Positions 7,502-17,227 are shown, numbered from the stretch's first letter. The stretch: DNA of 64,000 bases from Pseudooctadecabacter jejudonensis (GCF_900172275.1 NZ_FWFT01000002.1:744001-808000), one strand, 5' to 3'. Notes: generated by a model not told the origin, from the sequence alone. Translations and numbers: made by a program.

Positions 7502-10500
7502 ATGGCATCTTATCAAACCCGTCAACGTGACCCCCTTTTGGACAGCACAACGCAGGCCGCCATTGAAAAGCGCGGGCGAGAGCTGATCGGCATCGCGCTG
7601 TTTGTGGCCGGTTTGATGGTATCGATGATGCTGTGGTCCTATGTGCCGGATGATCCGAATTTCATGTCCGCCACGGATGCGCCCGTGCAGAACTGGCTGG
7701 GCCGTCCGGGCGCGTCCTTTGCTGCCGCGTTGTACATGATTGTTGGCTATGCGTCGTGGATGGTGCCGCTGGTTCTGATGGCGTGGGGTTTGCGGTTCAC
7801 GCTGCACTACGGGCAGGACCGCGCGCTGGGGCGGATCGTGTTTGCGCCGATCGCCATTGCGGGGACTGCGATTTATGCGGCCACCCTGTCGCCCGGTGAG
7901 GGCTGGGATGAGACGTTCGGGCTGGGCGGGCATTTTGGCGACATGGTGCTGTCGATTATTTTGACGATCCTGCCGTTTGGCACGACGTTCAGTGTCAAAC
8001 TGATGTCGTTTATCATGGGGATGGGCGTGCTGGCGCTGATGGCCTTTGCGCTGGGCTTTACCATGGTGGAACTGCGCAGGTGCGGGCGATTTTTGCTGAT
8101 CGGCGTGATCGTGGCCTATTCGGCTGTGTTGCGCGTTTTAGGTATGACGGCGTCGGCGTCTTATGCGGGCGCGCAGGCCCTGGGCGCCAAGGTGCAAGAA
8201 CGCCGCGAATTGTCGCGTCAGGAAAAGGAGGCCTATGAGGCCGAGTTGGCCGCCGCCCGTGCGGTTCCCGCGCCGTCCCACGCGGAGGAGGCCGCGCGTG
8301 TGGCCGCTGTGGTGCGGGCCAACCCTGCGATGCCCACACGGTATGAGGATTTCGATCCCGTTGAAGACGCCGCCGCGCCTATAGCGGCCCCCGTTGAGGC
8401 ACCTTTGGTGGCACCTGCGCGCACGGCGGAGCCAGAGGCAAAGCCCGGTTTGTTCAAGTCCTTCCTGAAGCGGGCGGAGCCATTGCCCGAGCATGAATTG
8501 GTCGATGAGCAGATGACGGGCGACGTGCCTGAGGCGGACACGGACCGTATTTCTGCGCGGATCGCATCGGCGGTGCGCAACCGGTCTGGACAGCCGCCGC
8601 AGGTTCAGATTGCAACGAAACCAGGCGTGAACCCTGCGGTGACCGCCGCCATTGCCAGCCGGATGCAACAGCCCGCGCGGGTGGAACCGCCCGTGGCTTC
8701 GGGCCCGCGGCCTTTGGTGTTGAACACCGATCAGCAGCAGGCGCTTGCCCAAGCGGATCAGGGCGCCGTCGCGCCGATGGTGGATGTGATCGAGGATATG
8801 GATGTGGGTGCCGATGTGCCTGCGCAAACGCCTGCGGCGGCGTATGAAGCCGCCCCTGCGCCTGCCCCTGCCCCTTCGCCTGCGCCGGTTGCGCCAGCTG
8901 TGGCCCCGCGTGCTGCGCCGATCCGTGCGCCAGAGCCCAAATCGGTGGTGCAGCATCCTATGCGCAAGACGATCCAACCGTCGACTCAAGCCCGTGCTGA
9001 GGCGCAGCCTGCGTTGAAATTTGACGACAGCCGCCCGGCCTATGAAATCCCGCCGCTGGGCCTGTTGGCCAATCCTGCCGACGTGACCCGCCATGTGCTG
9101 TCTGACGAGGCGTTGGAAGAGAACGCGCGGATGCTGGAAAACGTGCTGGATGACTACGGCGTAAAGGGTGAGATCGTCAGCGTCCGCCCTGGCCCTGTTG
9201 TCACGATGTATGAACTTGAACCCGCCCCCGGTTTGAAAGCATCGCGCGTGATCGGTCTGGCGGATGACATCGCGCGGTCCATGTCGGCGCTGTCTGCGCG
9301 CGTGTCCACTGTGCCCGGACGCAGCGTGATTGGCATCGAACTGCCCAATGAGAACCGCGAAATGGTCGTGCTGCGGGAAATGCTGAGCGCGCGTGATTTT
9401 GGCGACAGCAATATGAAACTGCCACTGGCCTTGGGTAAGGATATTGGCGGCGAGCCGATCATCGCGAACCTTGCCAAGATGCCCCACCTTCTGATTGCGG
9501 GGACGACCGGATCCGGTAAATCCGTGGCGATCAACACGATGATCCTGTCGCTGCTGTATAAGCTGTCCCCTGACGAGTGCCGGTTGATCATGATCGACCC
9601 CAAGATGCTGGAACTGAGTGTCTATGACGGCATCCCGCATCTGCTATCCCCCGTTGTGACGGACCCAAAAAAGGCGGTTGTCGCGCTGAAATGGGTCGTG
9701 GGCGAGATGGAGGAACGCTATCGCAAGATGTCCAAGATGGGTGTGCGCAACATCGACGGCTACAACGGCCGCGTGGCCGATGCGTTGGCCAAGGGTGAGA
9801 TGTTCTCGCGTACCGTACAGACGGGCTTTGATGACGAAACCGGTGAGCCGGTGTTTGAAACCGAAGAGCTGACGCCCGAGAAGATGCCCTACATCGTCGT
9901 CATCGTGGACGAGATGGCCGACCTGATGATGGTTGCGGGCAAAGAGATCGAGGCCTGCATCCAGCGTCTGGCGCAAATGGCGCGGGCGTCGGGCATTCAT
10001 CTGATCATGGCGACGCAGCGCCCGTCGGTGGATGTGATCACCGGCACCATCAAGGCGAACTTCCCCACACGGATTTCCTTTCAGGTGACGTCGAAAATCG
10101 ACAGCCGCACGATTTTGGGAGAGATGGGCGCCGAACAGCTGCTGGGCATGGGCGACATGCTGTATATGGCAGGTGGATCGAAGATCACCCGCGTTCACGG
10201 GCCCTTCTGTTCTGATGAGGAGGTCGAAGAAATTGTGACTTACCTGAAGGCCTACGGCCCACCGCAGTACATGTCCGGCGTCGTCGAAGGGCCTGCGGAA
10301 GAAAAGGCCGACACCATTGACGCGGTGCTCGGCTTGGGTGGCAACACCGATGGCGAAGATGCGCTCTATGACACCGCTGTCGCCATCGTCGCCAAGGACC
10401 GCAAGTGTTCCACGTCCTACATCCAGCGCAAGCTGGCGATCGGGTACAACAAGGCCGCACGTCTGGTTGAGCAGATGGAGGATGAGGGCGTCGTCAGCCC

Positions 10501-10549
10501 CGCCAACCATGTGGGCAAACGTGAGATCCTGATCCCCGAGGCGCAGTAA
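7502..10549 (+). CDS. ftsK: DNA translocase FtsK
   Basis: 1015 aa septal DNA translocase coordinating chromosome segregation with division. There are about four membrane segments in the first 210 residues, then a long Pro/Ala/Glu-rich linker (about 230-520). The RecA-like motor has Walker [15 protein letters not shown] (about residue 665) and Walker [14 protein letters not shown]. The C-terminal gamma winged-helix domain ([24 protein letters not shown]) reads KOPS sites. It ends 3 bases from the convergent antiporter gene; lolA, a common Rhodobacterales neighbour, lies beyond it. Confidence 0.96.
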   Translation: MASYQTRQRDPLLDSTTQAAIEKRGRELIGIALFVAGLMVSMMLWSYVPDDPNFMSATDAPVQNWLGRPGASFAAALYMIVGYASWMVPLVLMAWGLRFTLHYGQDRALGRIVFAPIAIAGTAIYAATLSPGEGWDETFGLGGHFGDMVLSIILTILPFGTTFSVKLMSFIMGMGVLALMAFALGFTMVELRRCGRFLLIGVIVAYSAVLRVLGMTASASYAGAQALGAKVQERRELSRQEKEAYEAELAAARAVPAPSHAEEAARVAAVVRANPAMPTRYEDFDPVEDAAAPIAAPVEAPLVAPARTAEPEAKPGLFKSFLKRAEPLPEHELVDEQMTGDVPEADTDRISARIASAVRNRSGQPPQVQIATKPGVNPAVTAAIASRMQQPARVEPPVASGPRPLVLNTDQQQALAQADQGAVAPMVDVIEDMDVGADVPAQTPAAAYEAAPAPAPAPSPAPVAPAVAPRAAPIRAPEPKSVVQHPMRKTIQPSTQARAEAQPALKFDDSRPAYEIPPLGLLANPADVTRHVLSDEALEENARMLENVLDDYGVKGEIVSVRPGPVVTMYELEPAPGLKASRVIGLADDIARSMSALSARVSTVPGRSVIGIELPNENREMVVLREMLSARDFGDSNMKLPLALGKDIGGEPIIANLAKMPHLLIAGTTGSGKSVAINTMILSLLYKLSPDECRLIMIDPKMLELSVYDGIPHLLSPVVTDPKKAVVALKWVVGEMEERYRKMSKMGVRNIDGYNGRVADALAKGEMFSRTVQTGFDDETGEPVFETEELTPEKMPYIVVIVDEMADLMMVAGKEIEACIQRLAQMARASGIHLIMATQRPSVDVITGTIKANFPTRISFQVTSKIDSRTILGEMGAEQLLGMGDMLYMAGGSKITRVHGPFCSDEEVEEIVTYLKAYGPPQYMSGVVEGPAEEKADTIDAVLGLGGNTDGEDALYDTAVAIVAKDRKCSTSYIQRKLAIGYNKAARLVEQMEDEGVVSPANHVGKREILIPEAQ

Positions 10550-10552
10550 CCT

Positions 10553-12526
10553 TTAGGTTGGCGTGCCGGTGGGGGTGTCCTCCTCCGGTGTGGCCAGGAT
10601 CGCTTTCATGCGTTCGCTCAACTCCGCATCCCAGGCGGGGCGGGCCTCAAGCACGGCTTTGACGAAGGCCTCATTCTCGACCCCGCGCACGCCCGGAATG
10701 TGATGTTCGGCTGCGGCCAGCATCGCCTTGCGGTCCATGTCATTGAAGGCCTCCGACATCGCGTCGGCTTTGGCGCGGCTGTGGCCCAGCGCCTCATACG
10801 CCGAGCGCCCCATCCGAAGGGAGCTGTCATAGGTTTCACGGATGATATCGCGACAGCCCGCGTGCCACAGGTCGTAGACATGCATTCTGTCGATCGCGCG
10901 GGCGATGATGTGAACCTTGGGGTGTGTTTTGCGCACGTAGTGCACCAGCTCGGTGATCTGGTCTTTGTCGTCGATGGCCACCACAAGGATCTTCGCCTCA
11001 TCAATCCCTGCAGCATGCAAAAGGTCAGGGCGTGTCGCATCGCCGTAGTAGGCGCGGAACCCGAACATACCGATCATGTCGATCTGGGCGGCTGAATAGT
11101 CGATCACCGTCGCGGATTCGCCCATTCCGGTCAGCATTCGGCTGACGATACCGCCCACGCGGCCATGCCCTGCGATGATGATGTGGGACGTGTCTTCGAT
11201 GGCTTCCATCTCACGGTCCTCACTTTGGACAAACCGTGGCGCAATCACACGGTCATAGAGGATGAACAGCGCGGGCGTCAGCAACATCGACAGCGCCACG
11301 ATCAGCAGCAGTTGATCGGCGATGGCGGTGGGGATGACGTTATTGGCGGTGGTGAAGGACAACAGGACAAAGCCAAATTCACCCGCCTGCGCCAGGCCCA
11401 GCGCAAAGAGCCACCGGTCGGCGCCGCCAATCCGGAACACCACGGCCAACAGATACAAAACGGCGGCCTTGATGGCGATCAACCCAAGGCTCAGCGCGAC
11501 GATAGGCAATAGGTTCGCGGCCAGAAGGCCAAAGTTGATGCCCGCCCCGACGGTCATGAAGAACAGGCCCAACAGCAACCCCTTGAACGGGTCGATGTCA
11601 GATTCCAATTCATGGCGGTATTCGGAATTGGCCAGCACGACGCCTGCAAGAAATGTGCCCAAGGCGGGCGACAGGCCGACCAAAGACATCAACAAAGCGA
11701 TGCCAATGACCATCATCAGCGCCGTCGCCACGAACAGCTCACGCAGGTTGGCCGCGGCGATGAAGCGAAAGATGGGCGACGTCAGAAAGCTGCCGCCCAG
11801 CACGACTGCGGCAATCGCTGCAATCGTGACACCTGCTGTGGCCCATGGGCCCAGACCGTCAACAAGGCTCATGCTTGGGCCGTGCCCGTCAGCGTGGCCA
11901 TTGTCGTGCCCGCCGCCCTGTTCGCTGTGATCGCCCCCCGCATGGGTGTCCACCACGGTCGTGGTCGAAGGGCCTGTGTCGTGATGAACCGTTGCGCCAA
12001 CATCCGACATCTCGGAGAGGGCCAGAAGGGGGATGAAGGCCAGCATGGGAATGACGGCAATGTCTTGGGTCAACAACACGCTAAAGCTGGACTGCCCGCC
12101 ATCGCTTTTCATCAGCCCCTTTTCATTGAGCGTTTGCAAAACAATCGCTGTGGATGACAGGGCCAGAACCAAACCAATCGCCAAGGCAACCGACCACGCA
12201 ATGCCAAAGATCATGGCAACCGCCATAACGGCCAGTGTCGTAAGCGCCACCTGACCGCCGCCAAGCCCCAAAAGACGCCCGCGCATGGCCCAAAGCATCT
12301 TTGGTTCCAGCTCAAGCCCAACCAGAAACAGCATCATCACAACGCCGAACTCTGCGAAATGCTGGATCGAAATCACGTCGACGTCCAGCAGTGCAAGCAC
12401 GGGCGAGATCACAATCCCCGCGATCAAATATCCAAGAACGGACCCAAGCCCCAGCCGCGATGCAATCGGCACGGCAATGACGCCTGCAATCAAAAATACA
12501 AACGCCAACATCAAAAAGCCAGTCAT
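10553..12526 (-). CDS. CPA2-family K+/H+ antiporter (KefB/KefC-like) with TrkA-N domain
   Basis: 657 aa. The N-terminal Na+/H+-exchanger domain has about a dozen membrane segments (VMMLFLVGLELEPKMLW, LSSTAIVLQTLNEKG), and a cytoplasmic RCK/TrkA-N NAD-binding domain follows (HIIIAGHGRVGGIVSRML, YYGDATRPDLL). A His-rich loop between membrane segments (about residues 180-218, THAGGDHSEQGGGHDNGHADGH) is unusual. No KefF/KefG partner is nearby. The ATG at 12526 has a GGGGG Shine-Dalgarno site and lies in a 9-bp inverted repeat. It seems to be an insertion between ftsK and lolA. Confidence 0.9.
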   Translation of the reverse strand: MTGFLMLAFVFLIAGVIAVPIASRLGLGSVLGYLIAGIVISPVLALLDVDVISIQHFAEFGVVMMLFLVGLELEPKMLWAMRGRLLGLGGGQVALTTLAVMAVAMIFGIAWSVALAIGLVLALSSTAIVLQTLNEKGLMKSDGGQSSFSVLLTQDIAVIPMLAFIPLLALSEMSDVGATVHHDTGPSTTTVVDTHAGGDHSEQGGGHDNGHADGHGPSMSLVDGLGPWATAGVTIAAIAAVVLGGSFLTSPIFRFIAAANLRELFVATALMMVIGIALLMSLVGLSPALGTFLAGVVLANSEYRHELESDIDPFKGLLLGLFFMTVGAGINFGLLAANLLPIVALSLGLIAIKAAVLYLLAVVFRIGGADRWLFALGLAQAGEFGFVLLSFTTANNVIPTAIADQLLLIVALSMLLTPALFILYDRVIAPRFVQSEDREMEAIEDTSHIIIAGHGRVGGIVSRMLTGMGESATVIDYSAAQIDMIGMFGFRAYYGDATRPDLLHAAGIDEAKILVVAIDDKDQITELVHYVRKTHPKVHIIARAIDRMHVYDLWHAGCRDIIRETYDSSLRMGRSAYEALGHSRAKADAMSEAFNDMDRKAMLAAAEHHIPGVRGVENEAFVKAVLEARPAWDAELSERMKAILATPEEDTPTGTPT

Positions 12527-12556
12527 GTCAGGACCCCCAAGTTATTCCCTGACATG
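12524..12556 (-). promoter_or_regulatory. Hairpin sequestering the antiporter start codon
   Basis: CATGTCAGG (12524-12532) and CCTGACATG (12548-12556) are perfect 9-bp arms with a 15-base loop. On the antiporter mRNA (minus strand) the downstream arm contains the AUG and the G-rich Shine-Dalgarno site is in the loop, so folding could limit initiation. Seen directly; the regulatory role is inferred. Confidence 0.5.
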
Positions 12557-12604
12557 CACGCTAAGCATTGGCGCAGTCCTTTGATAGGGCAAAACACCCG
12601 TCGC

Positions 12605-12629
12605 TTCTTTGGGTCAAAAATACCTAAAT
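12605..12629. repeat. 25-base intergenic repeat, copy 1
   Basis: The 25 bases beginning TTCTTTGGGTCAAAAATACC are repeated without mismatch at 17466-17490. Both copies lie in divergent promoter regions. Copy 1 is followed by a hairpin sharing its last bases. Function unknown. Confidence 0.8.
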
Positions 12630-12645
12630 GCCCGACCGGCATTTA
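12625..12645. repeat. Inverted repeat between antiporter and lolA
   Basis: TAAATGCC and GGCATTTA form a perfect 8-bp stem with a 5-base CGACC loop. No T-run follows. It may be an operator or a weak terminator; it overlaps the 3' end of the 25-base repeat. Confidence 0.5.
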
Positions 12646-12738
12646 GTGGAACATGCGAAAATGCAGGGCTGTCATCGCCTATCAGGTGGCGTGATATCGC
12701 TTAGCGGCCCATATGGCCCTATCTAATTTCCAGCCAAA

Positions 12739-12755
12739 GGGTGCAAATCGCACCC
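12739..12755. repeat. Small hairpin upstream of lolA
   Basis: GGGTGC-AAATC-GCACCC, a 6-bp stem with a 5-base loop, ends 21 bases before the lolA start, so it would lie in the lolA leader or promoter. Function unknown. Confidence 0.4.
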
Positions 12756-12776
12756 ACCCCGATTAGGTACAGGTCT

Positions 12777-13394
12777 ATGAATAAAATTACGCGACGACTT
12801 TCCATGATGGCCCTTCCCCTCGCACTTGCGGGGTTTGCGGCTTCACCGTCTCAGGCGCAGCAGCTTTCGCTGGCGCAGGTGTCGGGTTACCTCAATTCAT
12901 TCACGACGGCCGAAAGTGAGTTCACCCAGATCAATGCGGACGGGACGATCTCGACAGGGACCGTCTATATCAAACGGCCCAACCGCGTGCGGTTCGAATA
13001 TAATCCGCCGGAACGGTCGCTTGTGGTGGCCGGGGGCGGGCAGGTGGCGATCTTTGATCCTCGCTCTGACGGGGGCGCTGACCGCTATCCGCTGAACCAG
13101 ACGCCGCTGAAAATCATTCTAGAACGCAATGTGGATTTGACGCGCACTGATATGGTGACACGACACGTGAGCGATGGCACGACGACAACCGTCACCGCAC
13201 AAGACCCCGACCGGCCGGAGTTGGGCAACATTCAGATGGTGTATACCGCCAATCCGGTTGAGTTGCGCCAGTGGATCATCACCGATGATACCGGCCAGCA
13301 GACCACGGTGATTTTGGGGGATCTGCAAACCGGCGGATCGGTGCCGGACATTTTGTTCAACATCCAGCGCGAGATGCGCAATTGGGGCAACTAG
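12777..13394 (+). CDS. lolA: Outer-membrane lipoprotein carrier LolA
   Basis: 205 aa periplasmic chaperone that shuttles lipoproteins from LolCDE to the outer membrane. A Sec signal peptide (residues 1 to about 30, cleaved after SQAQ) is followed by the LolA fold: LNSFTTAESEFTQINADGTISTG, YIKRPNRVRFEYNPPE, VVAGGGQVAIFDPRS and LNQTPLKIILERNVDL. The ATG at 12777 has AGGT just upstream and gives a proper signal peptide; an in-frame start at 12741 would spoil it. A strong terminator follows. Confidence 0.92.
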   Translation: MNKITRRLSMMALPLALAGFAASPSQAQQLSLAQVSGYLNSFTTAESEFTQINADGTISTGTVYIKRPNRVRFEYNPPERSLVVAGGGQVAIFDPRSDGGADRYPLNQTPLKIILERNVDLTRTDMVTRHVSDGTTTTVTAQDPDRPELGNIQMVYTANPVELRQWIITDDTGQQTTVILGDLQTGGSVPDILFNIQREMRNWGN

Positions 13395-13430
13395 ATTTGC
13401 CAAAAACGCCAAACAAAACATAATGCAAAA

Positions 13431-13455
13431 CGCGCCCCTAAGGGGGCGCGTTTTT
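13431..13455 (+). terminator. Rho-independent terminator after lolA (bidirectional)
   Basis: CGCGCCCC and GGGGCGCG form an 8-bp GC stem around a short TAAG-type loop, followed by TTTTT. On the other strand it is followed by AAAA read as T, so it can also serve the convergent transglycosylase gene. Confidence 0.92.
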
Positions 13456-13473
13456 CGATTGGATCAGATGTGT

Positions 13474-14064
13474 TTATCGAAACCGGCGGCAGCTGCGCAG
13501 CTGGGCGTCGTACATGACTGCGCGGTCGCGCACTTCGCCTGCGATGCGCACCAGCCAAGGTTTGCTGCGATAGGTGCCACGGCGCCAGCCGGTGCGGCCA
13601 TCGTGATAGGCCAGATACTGGTTGTAGGTGTCGTTAAGAGGGATCCCGTTTTCCTCCACCGTAAGGGACATATACCACCCCATGAAATCGGTCGCGTCAC
13701 CGATGTTCGTACGGTCAGACCGGCGGCCGCCTTCTTGCTGCTGGTATTCTTCCCACGTCCCATCCAACGCTTGGCTGTATCCCAAAGCCGAGGATTGCCG
13801 CCCTGTCGGGATCACGCCCAACGCATAGACGTGGGGCGGGCGGTTGTCCGCGATGAATTTACTTTCCTGATAGATCATCGCCATCAGCACGTGGGGTTGC
13901 ACGCCCCAATTGCGTTCTGCGGCCTTCAGCGCGCGAATATAATGCGGCCGTTCAGTGACGATGGAACAGGCGTTGTCCAGATTGCGCGGCGCAGAGCCGT
14001 CCCGGGTGCCGCAGCTGCCCAAGACCAACATCATCAACCCCGCGAGATAGAGTTTCTTGCTCAT
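13474..14064 (-). CDS. SLT-domain lytic-transglycosylase-like lipoprotein
   Basis: 196 aa. The signal peptide has a lipobox LVLGSC (Cys18), so it should be lipid-anchored. The mature part has the SLT/lysozyme-like fold: LMAMIYQESKF with the catalytic Glu, ALGYSQALDGTWEEYQ, and YNQYLAYHDGRTGWRRGTY near the C-terminus. It should cleave the peptidoglycan glycan strand at the envelope. GAGAGG precedes the ATG. It is convergent with lolA. Confidence 0.85.
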   Translation of the reverse strand: MSKKLYLAGLMMLVLGSCGTRDGSAPRNLDNACSIVTERPHYIRALKAAERNWGVQPHVLMAMIYQESKFIADNRPPHVYALGVIPTGRQSSALGYSQALDGTWEEYQQQEGGRRSDRTNIGDATDFMGWYMSLTVEENGIPLNDTYNQYLAYHDGRTGWRRGTYRSKPWLVRIAGEVRDRAVMYDAQLRSCRRFR

Positions 14065-14149
14065 CTGCCTCTCGCTCTCAATATTTATATTTTTATTGCC
14101 CTCACGATAGCGGAGGCGGCCCCTTGTGAAAACAGGTTTTGCGGGTCTG

Positions 14150-15025
14150 TCAGATCACAAATGCCAGAATGAGCGGTAAAGTGATCACCGACATGATTGT
14201 CGACACCACCACAAGGCCCGCAACACTGTCCGCGTCGGCCCCGTATTTTTCCGCCAGCAGGTAGGATGTGACCGCAACGGGTGTGGCGACCTGTACGATC
14301 AGTACGGCAAGGGCCGTGCGATCAAGCCCGAACCAAGCGCCTGCCGCCCATGCACAGCCCACGCAGACTGCGACTTTCAGCGCTGACAGAACAGACGGCA
14401 CCACGAACCCCGCCGGTTGCAGACGGGCCACGGCGACACCCAATGTGATCAGCATCATCGGGATCGCCATTTGCCCGATCAGATCCAGCGCATTGGTCAG
14501 GAACGTGGGTGTCTGCCAGCCTTGCCACAAAAACAGCGCGCCCAGGAGGGTCGCCGCCACCACGGGTTCTTTCACCACCTTGATCAGGGACCCGCCGCCC
14601 GACACCAGCCAGATGCCGAAGGTAAAGCTCAGGATGGCCATCACAGCAAAGACCACCACCGCGTAATCCAGCCCCACATCGCCAAACGCAAACAGCGCAA
14701 GCGGCAGGCCCAGATTGCCGGTGTTGCCAAAGATCAGCGGGGCCAGAAAGGTGCGACGGTCCAACCGGCCCAACACGACCAAAGCCAGCATTGCCAATGT
14801 CACCAAGGCATAGGCGGCAAAGCTGGCCAGTGACAAGGCGGCCAGTGCGCTGGCCTCGACCTGCGTACGCATCAGCGCCACGAAGATCAGGCAGGGCACC
14901 GACAGGGTCATCGCGAATCGCGTGACGAACTCAACCCGGTATTCGAACCCCAGTTTGACCCAAGCGAAGCCAACTGCGGCCAACAAGAACACCGGTGCCG
15001 TGATTTCCAGCACTGTCAGAAGCAT
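14150..15025 (-). CDS. AEC-family (auxin efflux carrier-like) transporter
   Basis: 291 aa with about ten hydrophobic segments and the AEC pattern: MLLTVLEITAPVFLLAAVGFAWVKLG at the start, LIFGNTGNLGLPLALFAFGD in the first half and IPMMLITLGVAVARL in the second. It exports an unknown small organic anion. ATG at 15025 is chosen; a TTG at 15046 would add seven residues and cannot be excluded. Confidence 0.85.
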   Translation of the reverse strand: MLLTVLEITAPVFLLAAVGFAWVKLGFEYRVEFVTRFAMTLSVPCLIFVALMRTQVEASALAALSLASFAAYALVTLAMLALVVLGRLDRRTFLAPLIFGNTGNLGLPLALFAFGDVGLDYAVVVFAVMAILSFTFGIWLVSGGGSLIKVVKEPVVAATLLGALFLWQGWQTPTFLTNALDLIGQMAIPMMLITLGVAVARLQPAGFVVPSVLSALKVAVCVGCAWAAGAWFGLDRTALAVLIVQVATPVAVTSYLLAEKYGADADSVAGLVVVSTIMSVITLPLILAFVI

Positions 15026-15114
15026 TGGCACAGTTTGTTTCCTCAAAATTTAGAGACTTGCGATGGACTCCCATGGCACGGTTTGTCTAGTAACGGCCAA
15101 GGGGCTGAAAAACC

Positions 15115-15441
15115 ATGCTGAAGACACGCGCGAAATATCATTTGGGCCAAGTGGTCAAGCATCGCAAACATCCGTTTCGCGGTGTGGTGTTTGATGTGGA
15201 CCCGCGGTTTGCCAACACCGAAGAATGGTATGAGGCCATTCCCGAAGAGGCGCGGCCCGCCAAGGACCAGCCGTTTTACCACCTATTGGCGGAGAACGAT
15301 CAATCCTATTACGTGGCCTATGTCAGCGAACAAAACCTCGTTGCGGATTATTCCGGCCAGCCGGTCGATCACCCTGATCTGGATGATCTGTTTGGCCCGT
15401 TTGAGGACGGCCAGTACCCGCTGCACTTCCAGCTGAACTAA
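15115..15441 (+). CDS. hspQ: Heat shock protein HspQ (hemimethylated-DNA-binding YccV family)
   Basis: 108 aa. The fold is recognised by AKYHLGQVVKHRKHPFRGVVFDVDP at the N-terminus, then WYEAIPE, QPFYHLLAEN and YVAYVSEQNLV. In enterobacteria HspQ is a heat-shock protein that binds hemimethylated DNA and modulates Lon specificity. The gene stands alone; no clear heat-shock promoter was confirmed. Its stop overlaps the convergent small gene by 4 bases. Confidence 0.93.
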   Translation: MLKTRAKYHLGQVVKHRKHPFRGVVFDVDPRFANTEEWYEAIPEEARPAKDQPFYHLLAENDQSYYVAYVSEQNLVADYSGQPVDHPDLDDLFGPFEDGQYPLHFQLN

Positions 15442-15632
15442 GGCTTTTTCGACCAGAAAAAGACCATTCCACCGAATGAGAAGATCGCCGCATTGATCGC
15501 CGCCTGAAGCGTCGCGTCAGGCACGCCGTTTAACGCATCGTTCACCGCCACGCCGCACAGCAGCCCGCCTGCGATCATGCAGGCCAAGCCGCCCGTGCGG
15601 GCGAGGCGTTTGGCGAGGGCGTGCCAGTGCAT
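15438..15632 (-). CDS. Small two-span membrane protein, unknown
   Basis: 64 aa. Two hydrophobic stretches (GGLACMIAGGLLCGVAVN and AAINAAIFSFGGMVFFW) separated by a short polar loop, with a basic N-terminus and a KKP tail. It starts 2 bases after the gamma-glutamyltransferase stop, so it is probably translated from that mRNA. No family recognised. Confidence 0.6.
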   Translation of the reverse strand: MHWHALAKRLARTGGLACMIAGGLLCGVAVNDALNGVPDATLQAAINAAIFSFGGMVFFWSKKP

Positions 15633-15634
15633 GT

Positions 15635-17227
15635 CTAGTACCCCAGCGCGATGCCGTCTTTACGCGGATCAGACGCGCCTTCGAGCATCCCATCGGGGCG
15701 CAAACGGATGGCTTGCGCGCCACCGATCGGTGTTTCGGCGCGCGTCACCGTATGGCCCTTGTCGGCCAGCGCCTGCGCCACGGCCTCCGAGTACCCGGTT
15801 TCCACGTTCAGGGTGTCGCCTTCCGCAAAACACCGCGGCCGGTCAATGGCGGTTTGCGGGTCCATCCCGAAGTCTTCCATGTTGGTCAGGAACCGCGCAT
15901 GGCCGCAGGGCTGATAGGCGCCGCCCATCACACCGAATGGCATTTCAATCTTGCCCGCCCGTTTGACCATGCCGGGAATGATCGTGTGCATCGGGCGCTT
16001 GCCGCCGCCAGCCTCATTCGGGTGGCCTTCCTCCAGTGTGAAGCCCGCAGCGCGGTTCTGAAACAGAATGCCGAATTTATCCGACGCAAGGCCGGACCCA
16101 AAGGAGTGGAAGATCGAATAGATCATGCTGACGCACATGCGGTCTTTATCGACCACGGTGATATAGACAGTGTCGCGGTGCACTGCCTCGGCCCCTGGCA
16201 GGCTGGGCGGGATCGCGGCGTTCGGATCAATCATTTCGGCCAGTTTGGCGGCCGTCTCGGGGCTGAGCATATGATCCAGCCGCGCGGTATGATCCGGGTC
16301 TGCGATCACGCGGTTGCGGGTGTCATAGGCCAGTTTGGCGGCCTCGGCCTCAAGATGGGCACGGTCGGCGCCCATGGGGTCGAGCCCTGCGATGTCGAAG
16401 TGTTTGAGGATGTTCAGCATCAAGATCGCGGTCGCGCCTTGCCCGTTTGGCGGATGTTCGACCAGTTCGATGTCTTTGTAGGTGCCCGAAATCGGGTCTG
16501 TGTAATCCGCGCGCACAGCGGCGAAATCGTCCAACGTGTGGGTGGCGCCCGCGGCATTAAGGGAGGCGACCATGTCTTCGGCCACCTCGCCCTCATAGAA
16601 CCCTTCGCGTCCGTCCATGGCGACACGGCGCAGCACCTCCGCCTGGCCGGGGGCGCGGAACATCTGGCCGACGGTCAAGGGGGTGTCCTGTAGCGTATAA
16701 TGCCTGCGCCCCGCACCCCAAAGCGTGGCGCCAGATTGGGCATAGTCAAACGCGACCTTGGGGGCCACTGGAATGCCTGCCTCTGCGTAATGGATCGACG
16801 GCGCGAGGATCGCCTTCAGCCCGATTTTGCCATGGTCTTTGGCCAGCCGGATAAACCCGTCCATTGCCCCCGGAAGGCTGATTGCGTGGGGGGAGGTGAG
16901 GGGGAGAACGTCCAAGCCTTCGGCCCGCAGCTTCGCCGCATCCAGCCCCGCAGGCGCACGGCCCGACGCATTCATAGCATGCACATCATCGGACCCTGGC
17001 AGGTTGAACAAACAAAACGCATCGCCCCCGATGCCAGTCGACTGCGGCTCACACAGGCCCAGCAAAATCGCGCCTGCGATGGCTGCGTCCATGGCATTGC
17101 CGCCCGCCTCAAGGATTTGGACGGCAACTTTGGCCGCCAAAGGATGGGAGGTTGCACAGATGCCGTTCTGGGCAATGACGGCTGAGCGGCCCGGGCTTTG
17201 AAAATCTCGGGATTGAAAATCACGCAT
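15635..17227 (-). CDS. ggt: Gamma-glutamyltransferase family protein (Ntn hydrolase)
   Basis: 530 aa self-processing Ntn hydrolase acting on gamma-glutamyl bonds such as glutathione. The N-terminal IGGDAFCLF region is present. The processing and nucleophile Thr is Thr353 in RDTVYITVVDKD, which would split it into large and small subunits. The C-terminal half has FGVMGGAYQPCGHARFL, the oxyanion-type Gly-Gly. There is no signal peptide, pointing to the cytoplasmic YwrD-like branch or an acylase relative. The ATG at 17227 has AAGGA upstream. Confidence 0.87.
   Translation of the reverse strand: MRDFQSRDFQSPGRSAVIAQNGICATSHPLAAKVAVQILEAGGNAMDAAIAGAILLGLCEPQSTGIGGDAFCLFNLPGSDDVHAMNASGRAPAGLDAAKLRAEGLDVLPLTSPHAISLPGAMDGFIRLAKDHGKIGLKAILAPSIHYAEAGIPVAPKVAFDYAQSGATLWGAGRRHYTLQDTPLTVGQMFRAPGQAEVLRRVAMDGREGFYEGEVAEDMVASLNAAGATHTLDDFAAVRADYTDPISGTYKDIELVEHPPNGQGATAILMLNILKHFDIAGLDPMGADRAHLEAEAAKLAYDTRNRVIADPDHTARLDHMLSPETAAKLAEMIDPNAAIPPSLPGAEAVHRDTVYITVVDKDRMCVSMIYSIFHSFGSGLASDKFGILFQNRAAGFTLEEGHPNEAGGGKRPMHTIIPGMVKRAGKIEMPFGVMGGAYQPCGHARFLTNMEDFGMDPQTAIDRPRCFAEGDTLNVETGYSEAVAQALADKGHTVTRAETPIGGAQAIRLRPDGMLEGASDPRKDGIALGY

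Noticed and set aside
8500-9000. Repeated Pro/Ala codons suggesting tandem DNA repeats
   Set aside because: This is the FtsK linker; amino-acid bias of a disordered region, not a DNA repeat element.
15050-15114. Possible heat-shock promoter before hspQ
   Set aside because: CTTG and CCCAT are visible but the spacing (about 7 bases) does not fit a sigma-32 promoter.
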